Shown here: positions 1 through 5,931 of the stretch, in pieces
Numbering within the stretch: the stretch's first letter is position 1
Layout: the number at the start of each line of letters is the position of its first letter
Assembly (NCBI GenBank): GCA_025927515.1
Contig: JAICLG010000188.1
Coordinates: forward strand, 1 to 5,931
Origin: Hyphomicrobium sp.
Lineage (GTDB): Bacteria > Pseudomonadota > Alphaproteobacteria > Rhizobiales > Hyphomicrobiaceae
DNA: 5,931 nt
Direction: 5' to 3'
Notes under the pieces: model-generated
The model's database searches: none
The model's input: only the letters and a program-made list of their open reading frames with translations
Told to the model about the DNA's origin: nothing
Position numbers and translations under genes: made by a program

Positions 1-1351
1 CCCACGGTTTTCGTCCGCGCCGATCGAAGAGGTCGGCCGATCCAAGGAGGCCACCCGATACTGCCGACGCCACGCCGTCCGTACCAAGCCAGAATGAGCG
101 AACGTCGTCACGATAACGCCCGTTCCACTCAGCCCATCCTGGCGGAAAATTACCGACCTGGTAGGAGCCTTCTCCAAGGTCCCACGATTCCGCAATCAGC
201 TTGACCCTGGAAAGCACGGGGTCTTGCCGGACTGCCGAAAGGAATGAGCTATCAGGACTGAACGAGCGATCATCGCGAGCGAGCGAGGTCGCGAGATCGA
301 AACGGAAGCCATCGATCGCGTATTGCTCGACCCAATACCGAAGGCTGCTAGTCGCGAGTTCCAGCACGCGCGGATTACCGAGGTTGAGCGTGTTTCCGCA
401 TCCCGTTGTATCGTAATAGAAGCGCGGATCATCCGCGAGCTTGTAGTAGGACGCGTTGTCAATCCCGCGGAACGAGATGGTGGGACCGAGGTGGTTGCCC
501 TCGCACGTATGATTATAGACGACGTCGAGGATGACCTCGATGCCAGCCGCATGTAGGGCCTCGACCGCGACGCGGATTTCATCGCTATCACCGCTGCTTA
601 GATAGCGTGCTGCTGGAGCAAAATAGCAAAGGGTGCTGTAGCCCCAATAGTTCTTGAGCTTTTTTTCGACGAGGTAGCGGTCGTCAAAAAAGCATTGGAC
701 CGGAAGCAGCTCGACTGCTGTGATTCCGAGACTGACCAGATAATCGATAGCTCTTGGATGTCCTAGCGCGGCGAAAGTACCGCGAATGTCCTCCGGAATG
801 TCGGGATGAAGTTTTGTAAAGCCTTTAACGTGCGCTTCATAGATGATCGTCTGATCCCACGCGCGCGGTTTGAAGCGTTTCGAGAACGGCAGACTAGGTT
901 TCCATCGCAGCCTCGGCCGCGGGCCGACGACGCATTTCGGCGTGAACGCCGCACTGTCGCGCTCGTCCATGACGATGTCATCGCCGCCGACGACATAGCC
1001 AAAGTGCGCATCGTTCCATCGAACGTCACCACGAAGCTCGCGCGCATAGGGGTCGACGAGGAGCTTATGGGGATTGAAGCGATGCCCCTCCGTAGGGCTA
1101 TATGGGCCATGAACCCGATAGCCATAGAGCTGCCCCGGTTTGAGGCCCGGTATGTAGCCATGCCAGACTTCATCGGTGAACTCCGGCATCGGTATGCGCG
1201 CCGTCTCCTGTTGGCCGTCGGCCGCAAAAAGGCAAAGCTCGACGCGCGACGCGTTCGCAGAATAAAGCGCAAAATTTACGCCACGGGAATCTGCGTTGGC
1301 GCCAAGAAATGCAGGAGATCCAGTTTGAACGCGGTATCGAGATCGGCTCAA
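1..1351 (-). CDS. glgX: Glycogen debranching enzyme GlgX (isoamylase-type), TTG start, 3' end cut by the window edge
   Basis: The enzyme hydrolyses alpha-1,6 branch links in glycogen or limit dextrin, releasing linear malto-oligosaccharides. The frame is open from TTG at 1351 to the left edge: 450 residues with no stop or frameshift, against about 650-700 for full-length members, so about a third is missing. Residues 11-105 form a CBM48 module (RGVNFALYSANASRVELCLF; YGYRVHGPY near 76-84). The GH13 barrel starts near YEAHVKGFT (171-179). It includes NYWGYSTLCYFAP (234-246), DVVYNHTCEGNHLGP (276-290), GFRFDLA with nucleophile Asp 352, and LIAESWD with acid/base Glu 388. The third catalytic Asp lies outside the window. 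TTG is chosen because the CBM48 match runs up to it, no ATG or GTG lies in frame nearby, AAGGA sits 8 bases upstream, and it overlaps the glgB stop. The first in-frame ATG (1189, codon 55) would cut into CBM48. TreX or isoamylase with a related substrate range is the main alternative. Family is sure, exact substrate less so. Confidence 0.95.
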   Translation of the reverse strand, partial: MSRSRYRVQTGSPAFLGANADSRGVNFALYSANASRVELCLFAADGQQETARIPMPEFTDEVWHGYIPGLKPGQLYGYRVHGPYSPTEGHRFNPHKLLVDPYARELRGDVRWNDAHFGYVVGGDDIVMDERDSAAFTPKCVVGPRPRLRWKPSLPFSKRFKPRAWDQTIIYEAHVKGFTKLHPDIPEDIRGTFAALGHPRAIDYLVSLGITAVELLPVQCFFDDRYLVEKKLKNYWGYSTLCYFAPAARYLSSGDSDEIRVAVEALHAAGIEVILDVVYNHTCEGNHLGPTISFRGIDNASYYKLADDPRFYYDTTGCGNTLNLGNPRVLELATSSLRYWVEQYAIDGFRFDLATSLARDDRSFSPDSSFLSAVRQDPVLSRVKLIAESWDLGEGSYQVGNFPPGWAEWNGRYRDDVRSFWLGTDGVASAVSGGLLGSADLFDRRGRKPW

Positions 1352-1366
1352 ATGCGCTGTCCTTCC
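1348..1366 (-). promoter_or_regulatory. glgB/glgX junction: TTGA overlap with ribosome binding site that fixes the TTG start
   Basis: The glgB stop TGA (1350-1348) overlaps the proposed glgX start TTG (1351-1349) as TTGA, the same geometry as the upstream junction. GGAAGGA at 1366-1360 lies within the last glgB codons, eight bases before the TTG, a normal ribosome-site distance. This decides the glgX start, because no in-frame ATG or GTG lies nearby. A weak TTG start behind a coupled stop would lower GlgX output relative to GlgB; that last point is inference. Confidence 0.75.
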
Positions 1367-3573
1367 GCTTGGTCGAGAATAAAGACGAGGACGCCAAGCG
1401 GCGGTAACGTCAGCCGCAAAGCTTGCGCATGGCCATGATGGGACTGCTGCTCGGTGTAATTCTCACCGCCATTCCCGACGTCGGACCCGCCGTAGCGAGC
1501 CGAATCCGAATTGAAGCGTTCGAGCCACCGGCCCGCGTGCGGCACCCCGATCATATAGTCGTGACGGACGACGGGCGTGAAATTGCAAACCACAAGCGCC
1601 GGTCGATCATGCTCATAACCGAGACGAAGATAACTCAGCACGCTGTCTCGATCGTTTCCGCCGTCGATCCATTGAAATCCCGAGGCTTCACAATCCTTGA
1701 CGTGAAGGGACGGGTATTCGCGGTAAAGAGTATTGAGGTCCCGTACCAGCACTTGTATGCCACGATGGCTTTCATCGGCCAGAAGATGCCAATCAAGCGC
1801 TCGATCGTGCGACCACTCGTGATTCTGAGCAAATTCGCAGCCCATGAACAGCAGCTTCTTACCGGGATGCGTCCACATGAATGAAAGATATGCACGAAGG
1901 TTCGCAAACTGCTGCCAGCGATCGCCCGGCATCCGCCCGATGAGGGATTTTTTGCCGTGCACGACCTCGTCGTGGCTGATCGGGAGAATGAAATTTTCGT
2001 CCCATGCGTAGATAAGGCCGAACGTCAGTTCATTGTGGTGATACCGGCGATGAATCGGATCGAGCGAGATGTATTGCAGTGTGTCGTGCATCCATCCCAT
2101 ATTCCATTTGTAATTGAAGCCCAGTCCGCCATCCGCAACAGGACGAGAAACGCCCGGCCAAGCGGTCGATTCTTCGGCGATGGTGATCGCGCCAGGGAAG
2201 CCATCACGGACTCCGCCATTCATATTTTTCAGAAACGAAACCGCTTCCAGGTTTTCGCGGCCATTATGGATATTCGGAACCCATTCTCCGGGCTTTCGGC
2301 TGTAATCGAGATAGAGCATCGATGCGACGGCATCGACCCGCAGACCATCGACGTGGTAGCGGTCGAACCAAAAGGCGGCGTTCGATTCCAGGAAGTTTGC
2401 GACTTCCTGCCGACCGTAGTTATAAATCAGTGTGTTCCAGTCTTTGTGAAAGCCCTTGCGTGGATCCTCGTGCTCGTAAAGCGCCGTTCCATCAAAGCGA
2501 ACGAGACCATGAGGGTCGGACGGAAAATGCGCCGGAACCCAATCCAGAATGACCCCGATACCCGCCTCATGAAAGCGATTGACGAACTGCTCGAATTCTT
2601 CGGGCGTTCCGAACCGAGCGGTCGGCGCAAAAAGTCCGATCGGCTGGTATCCCCATGATCCGCCGAAGGGATGCTCCGATATCGGCAGCAGTTCGATGTG
2701 AGTGAAGCCGAGATCCAGGACATAGGGAATGAGTTCGTCGGCGATCCTCTCGTAGCTGAGCAGCGTATTGTCCGCCCCTCTGCGCCACGAACCCAGGTGC
2801 ACCTCGTAAATGGAAATCGGTGCGGTTCGCGCGTTTCGACCCTGCCGCCATTCCATCCATTGCGCATCATTCCAGCTGATTGCCCTCGCACTCGGTACGC
2901 GAGAGGCCGTCTGCGGAGGCGCCTCGTGCGCTTGGCCGTAAGGGTCGGATTTCGCAGGCAGCAGATGACCATGAGCGTCCAGCAGCTCATACTTGTAGAG
3001 GGCACCCTCCCCAACATCTGGAATGAAAATTTCGTATATCCCGACTCCGGGATGTCGCCGCATCGGATGGCGGCGGCCATCCCAGTTGTTGAAGTCGCCA
3101 ATCACGCTCACGCGTTCTGCGTTAGGCGCCCACACTGCGAAGTGAGCACCACGCACGCCCAACTGTTCGCATACATGGGCGCCGAGTTTTTCATAGGCGC
3201 GCCTGTGACGGCCTTCGGCCAGCAAATAAAGATCAAGTTCACCTAGGAGGGACGGAAATCGGTACGGGTCTTCTGCTTCCCAAGAGGCGTCCGCGTTCGA
3301 GAAGCGCAAGCGATACCCATCATCAAGGCCTGCCATTACGGCGCCAGCGAAAAAACCTCTCGGATCGATCAGCTCCATGGGCGCAATGATCGTCCCCTCG
3401 GTGCGCGTGATCAGCTCCGCCTTCGTCGCGTCAGGATGGAAGGCACGGACAACTATGTTGCCGCTATCACCACGATGCGGACCGAGGATAGAGAATGGAT
3501 CTCGGTGCCGACCCGTGACGATGAGCTCGATGGCATCATTCTGGATGCCCTTCCTCATTGCAGAGCTGCTCAT
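1348..3573 (-). CDS. glgB: 1,4-alpha-glucan (glycogen) branching enzyme GlgB, complete
   Basis: The enzyme cuts an alpha-1,4 link in a linear glucan and rejoins the chain by an alpha-1,6 bond, making the branches of glycogen in the cytoplasm. The product is 741 residues, close to the 728 of E. coli GlgB, and looks intact. Order of parts: N-terminal N1 module (about 15-120), CBM48 glucan-binding module (about 140-225, with HFAVWAPNAERVSVIGDFNNWDG), GH13 catalytic barrel (about 255-600) and C-terminal beta domain (about 635-735). The GH13 motifs are all present: DWVPAHF (344-350), GLRVDAV with nucleophile Asp 414, TIAEEST with acid/base Glu 467, and ISHDEVVHGK with Asp 535. YEVHLGSW and the FMGCEFAQ-EW stretch are also typical. 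The ATG at 3573 is preferred because it overlaps the treS-mak stop and has GGGAG just upstream. The ATG at codon 6 has no clear ribosome site. The end overlaps the glgX start. In this setting its substrate is probably linear glucan made by GlgE, possibly also by GlgA; that is inferred from context. Assignment is secure. Confidence 0.98.
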   Translation of the reverse strand: MSSSAMRKGIQNDAIELIVTGRHRDPFSILGPHRGDSGNIVVRAFHPDATKAELITRTEGTIIAPMELIDPRGFFAGAVMAGLDDGYRLRFSNADASWEAEDPYRFPSLLGELDLYLLAEGRHRRAYEKLGAHVCEQLGVRGAHFAVWAPNAERVSVIGDFNNWDGRRHPMRRHPGVGIYEIFIPDVGEGALYKYELLDAHGHLLPAKSDPYGQAHEAPPQTASRVPSARAISWNDAQWMEWRQGRNARTAPISIYEVHLGSWRRGADNTLLSYERIADELIPYVLDLGFTHIELLPISEHPFGGSWGYQPIGLFAPTARFGTPEEFEQFVNRFHEAGIGVILDWVPAHFPSDPHGLVRFDGTALYEHEDPRKGFHKDWNTLIYNYGRQEVANFLESNAAFWFDRYHVDGLRVDAVASMLYLDYSRKPGEWVPNIHNGRENLEAVSFLKNMNGGVRDGFPGAITIAEESTAWPGVSRPVADGGLGFNYKWNMGWMHDTLQYISLDPIHRRYHHNELTFGLIYAWDENFILPISHDEVVHGKKSLIGRMPGDRWQQFANLRAYLSFMWTHPGKKLLFMGCEFAQNHEWSHDRALDWHLLADESHRGIQVLVRDLNTLYREYPSLHVKDCEASGFQWIDGGNDRDSVLSYLRLGYEHDRPALVVCNFTPVVRHDYMIGVPHAGRWLERFNSDSARYGGSDVGNGGENYTEQQSHHGHAQALRLTLPPLGVLVFILDQAEGQRI

Positions 3574-3582
3574 TTTTCTCCC
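3570..3582 (-). promoter_or_regulatory. treS-mak/glgB junction: ATGA overlap with ribosome binding site
   Basis: The treS-mak stop TGA (3572-3570) and the glgB start ATG (3573-3571) share two bases as ATGA. A GGGAG ribosome binding sequence lies at 3582-3578 inside the last treS-mak codons, with a short four-base spacer of A residues. This arrangement usually means translational coupling. It supports the ATG at 3573 over the later one at codon 6. Confidence 0.8.
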
Positions 3583-5931
3583 GCAATTCGGGCTAGCAAA
3601 TCGATAATGCCGCGCACCGGAATTGACAGCCAGGCCGGCCGGCTCGCGAGTTCATACTGCGTTTCATAGAAAGCCTTCCGGAGCAGAAAAAGTCTCAGCA
3701 AAGCTTTCGAGGTAGCTGGATCCTGAGGATAGCTCGGGATATTTTTCGCCTCCGCAAGACAAGCATTTCGGCAATCCTTCACCGCGCGGTCGCGCCATGC
3801 GAACGCCAATTCGCGGGCGCGTTCCGGCGGAACGAGGCCGCGCTCGTTGACACGATCCACCGCAGCCCATGCCGCGTAGTCCAATGACCTCAACATGCCT
3901 GCGAGGTCGGCTAGCGGCGTCGTCTTCGTGCGCCGCTCGGCAAGCGGCCGGGCCGGCTCGCCCTCGAAATCGATGATCATCAGATCGTTCTGGACGATCA
4001 AAAGCTGGCCAAGATGATAGTCGCCGTGAATGCGCGTCTTGAGACCTGATGGCTTGATCGACGCGCATCCGTCGAGCAATTCGCCGATGGACGATTCCTG
4101 GGAAAGGATGAGTTGGATGCAATCGTTGATGCTACCCCCCGCGGGGTCGGATGCAGCCTTGTGTAAGGCCGCGAATGTAGCGTGCGCTTCCTCGCGGACA
4201 TCGTGAACCCATTGGGCGATGTCACCCGCCGTTATCGCTTCTCTCTTGAAGGCTTCATCTGACGTGGGCGCTGCAAACGCGGCGTGCATTTGCGCCGTGC
4301 GCTCTCCAAGCAAGGATCCGATATCGGTGGGGAACGTGAGCAGGGGCGCCTCAACCTCGCCTGTGCTCAGCGCATAATCTTCGATGATCCGGGTAAGCCC
4401 TTCGGTAACGCCCCGCCATGCGTCGCCTTGATTGCTGACGTATTCAAACGCCGTCGCAATCGTGAAGGCCTCGCCGTGTTTGCTTCTCCAGTCGACCTTC
4501 CCCAGGAACCTCGGCGTATGTGAGAACCCCTGCCCCGCAAGGAATTCCGAGACTTCGGCGTCAGGCTGCACGCCAGCATCGAACTTGCGATAATATTTGA
4601 GAATGACGCAATCGCCGACAATGACGGAGACGTTGCTCTGCTCCGCGCCGACGAACTTGATGGTATCTTCCGTGGCTGGACACTCTGCGAGAGCCGCAGA
4701 TCCGTTGAAGACGAGATTGCCTTCGTTGCCCTGCACTTCGACGCAATTTCTAAGATGGTCGACGACCAGCTGCGCAAAATCCGCATTGTGAACGGCATCG
4801 GCGAGCAGCGCCATTTGCGCTCCCCGGCGCACCATCGCCAATGCATAGGGCCGCATCGGTTCATCGGGGGTCGTCACCCTGCGGCCAGGCAGCAGAGACA
4901 TCGGCATCAGATAGCATTGTTCGCTCCCGCTCTTGAAACGGACGCGAACGACGGCCGCCATATGCTCGCCGGTTTGACCGATATTGACGAGCGACTCGAT
5001 GCTGACCTGATCAAGCTCTTCGTTCTTGGCCGAAAACCATCTCTGTCGCGGAAGAAAACGCTTCAGAACCTGATTGGACAGATATTGCCCCTCCCGCCCG
5101 GAGAGGATGCTAGCCCAGCCGTTACTCATCACGAGGGTTTCCAGCTGCGGCAACGGTTCCGGTGAGGGAGTGGTCCAAGGTGCAAGCTCTGCAGCCTCGG
5201 CCAGCAGAAACCAGAAGTATCCGTATGCAGGCAGTGTCAGCATGTACGGAGAGTTGCCGATCGGCGGAAACGCAGAACCGTCAGTCAATTCGATCGGAAC
5301 GGAGCCACGAAACTCTTGCAGATCGAGTTCCGCGGCCTGTGCCGACCGGCTGAGATTGGCGACACAGAGAATGCGCTCATTCTCGAATTCCCGCAGGAAT
5401 GCAAGGATGCGGCGGTTGCGGGGATAGAGGAACGTCAGCTTACCGCGACCGAACGAACGGCGCGCCTTGCGAACGCCGATCATCCGCCTTGTCCAATTCA
5501 GTAGAGACGAGACATCGGATTGCTGGCTTTCGACGTTCACGGCTTGATAACCGTAAACAGGATCCATCAATACGGGCAGATAGAGGCGCTGCGGATCGCA
5601 GCGAGAGAATCCGGCGTTGCGATCGATAGACCATTGCATCGGCGTCCGGACGCCGTCGCGGTCACCGAGATAGAAGTTGTCCCCCATGCCGATTTCATCG
5701 CCGTAGTAGAGTACCGGAGTGCCGGGCATCGAAAGCAAGAGAATGTTCATCAACTCGATCTTGCGCCGGTCGTTGTCCATCAGTCCGGCAAGCCTGCGGC
5801 GAATACCGAGATTGATGCGCGCGCGCGGATCGACCGCGTAAGTTCTCCAGAGATAGTCGCGTTCCTCCGCGGTCACCATTTCGAGCGTCAGTTCATCGTG
5901 GTTGCGAAGGAACAATGCCCATTGGCACCCC
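3570..5931 (-). CDS. treS: Trehalose synthase (maltose alpha-D-glucosyltransferase) fused to maltokinase, 5' end cut by the window edge
   Basis: This cytoplasmic bifunctional enzyme isomerises trehalose and maltose (GH13 TreS domain) and phosphorylates maltose to maltose 1-phosphate with ATP (maltokinase, Pep2/Mak family). The window holds the last 786 residues. The frame is open to the right edge, reading GCQWALFLRNHDELT. The TTG at 5915 is the Leu codon in that conserved stretch and not a start. TreS part (about residues 1-245): NHDE carries the third GH13 carboxylate (Asp at 5897-5895), followed by PGTPVLYYGDEIGMGDN, GVRTPMQW and MDPVYGYQAVNVE. The catalytic nucleophile and acid/base lie in the missing N-terminal part, roughly 300 or more residues. 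A Pro-rich linker (PWTTPSPEPLPQ) leads to the kinase part (about 265-786): RQRWFSAKN, EQSNVSVIVGDCVILKYYR (Lys 445, probable ATP site), RIHGDYHLGQLL (Asp 637, probable catalytic base) and IIDFEGEP (Asp 654, probable metal ligand). The stop overlaps the glgB start. Family assignment is very secure. The maltokinase role is by family, since the HGDYHLGQ and DFE motifs also occur in other aminoglycoside phosphotransferase-like kinases. Confidence 0.96.
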   Translation of the reverse strand, partial: GCQWALFLRNHDELTLEMVTAEERDYLWRTYAVDPRARINLGIRRRLAGLMDNDRRKIELMNILLLSMPGTPVLYYGDEIGMGDNFYLGDRDGVRTPMQWSIDRNAGFSRCDPQRLYLPVLMDPVYGYQAVNVESQQSDVSSLLNWTRRMIGVRKARRSFGRGKLTFLYPRNRRILAFLREFENERILCVANLSRSAQAAELDLQEFRGSVPIELTDGSAFPPIGNSPYMLTLPAYGYFWFLLAEAAELAPWTTPSPEPLPQLETLVMSNGWASILSGREGQYLSNQVLKRFLPRQRWFSAKNEELDQVSIESLVNIGQTGEHMAAVVRVRFKSGSEQCYLMPMSLLPGRRVTTPDEPMRPYALAMVRRGAQMALLADAVHNADFAQLVVDHLRNCVEVQGNEGNLVFNGSAALAECPATEDTIKFVGAEQSNVSVIVGDCVILKYYRKFDAGVQPDAEVSEFLAGQGFSHTPRFLGKVDWRSKHGEAFTIATAFEYVSNQGDAWRGVTEGLTRIIEDYALSTGEVEAPLLTFPTDIGSLLGERTAQMHAAFAAPTSDEAFKREAITAGDIAQWVHDVREEAHATFAALHKAASDPAGGSINDCIQLILSQESSIGELLDGCASIKPSGLKTRIHGDYHLGQLLIVQNDLMIIDFEGEPARPLAERRTKTTPLADLAGMLRSLDYAAWAAVDRVNERGLVPPERARELAFAWRDRAVKDCRNACLAEAKNIPSYPQDPATSKALLRLFLLRKAFYETQYELASRPAWLSIPVRGIIDLLARIAGEK

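Noticed and set aside
44..50. Shine-Dalgarno-like AAGGAGG on the plus strand, with a similar GGAGG at 3246-3250.
   Set aside because: Both lie inside minus-strand coding sequence and neither precedes a credible plus-strand gene.
1..60. Possible truncated glgX pseudogene.
   Set aside because: The frame is open right to the first base and still matches GlgX. The missing C-terminal third is due to the window edge, with no sign of decay.
273..294. Two TCGCGA hexamers ten bases apart, with GAGC repeats between them, a possible operator or hairpin.
   Set aside because: They encode the conserved ATSLARDD stretch just after the GlgX nucleophile. The Ala, Ser and Arg codons explain the pattern, and a regulatory site deep within the gene has no other support.
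763..1272. A 169-residue minus-strand frame rich in Arg and Ser.
   Set aside because: It overlaps the glgX frame in another phase. The glgX phase gives a continuous CBM48-GH13 protein here, so this one is not coding.
1170..1397. A 75-residue minus-strand frame bridging the end of glgB and the start of glgX.
   Set aside because: It is out of phase with both genes and has low-quality composition. The neighbouring TTG frame carries the real GlgX N-terminus.
806..1438. A 210-residue open frame on the plus strand across the glgB/glgX junction.
   Set aside because: It is opposite clear glgX and glgB coding sequence, and its Arg/Ala-rich translation resembles no family I recognise. It is a shadow frame.
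1957..2658. A 233-residue open frame on the plus strand, antisense to glgB.
   Set aside because: It lies opposite the conserved GH13 core of glgB, has no recognisable domain, and its length is what codon bias in a fairly GC-rich gene produces on the opposite strand.
5913..5915. A possible TTG start for the treS-mak product.
   Set aside because: This codon encodes the Leu of the conserved LFLRNHDE stretch deep inside TreS. The frame continues open to the window edge with matching TreS residues, so the gene is cut by the window.

Overview
The window is wall-to-wall coding on the minus strand. It holds three consecutive carbohydrate-enzyme genes, in transcription order from right to left: the 3' part of a trehalose synthase/maltokinase fusion (treS-mak, right edge to 3570), a complete 1,4-alpha-glucan branching enzyme (glgB, 3573-1348), and the 5' two-thirds of a glycogen debranching enzyme (glgX, 1351 to left edge). 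There is no intergenic space. The genes meet at four-base start/stop overlaps: ATGA at 3570-3573 and TTGA at 1348-1351. This points to one transcript with translational coupling. I see no promoter, terminator, RNA gene, mobile element, CRISPR array or significant repeat. Both ends of the window lie inside genes.

Together the genes fit the GlgE-type route from trehalose to alpha-glucan. TreS isomerises trehalose to maltose. The fused maltokinase makes maltose 1-phosphate with ATP. GlgE, not in the window but often next to treS, would polymerise that into linear alpha-1,4-glucan. GlgB adds alpha-1,6 branches. GlgX would trim branches, either for glycogen breakdown or to free linear maltodextrins. 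The operon may therefore link trehalose, a compatible solute, to glycogen storage in both directions.

The organism looks like an alphaproteobacterium, probably Hyphomicrobiales (a Bradyrhizobium/Rhodopseudomonas/Methylobacterium-type lineage). The reasons are the moderately high GC content, the fused TreS-maltokinase, and the gene order treS-mak, glgB, glgX, which I recall from such genomes. I cannot place it to genus from the sequence alone. The window reads as well-conserved metabolic genes, not an accessory island or a new system. The points most worth checking are the non-ATG start of glgX, the coupled junctions, and what flanks the operon.
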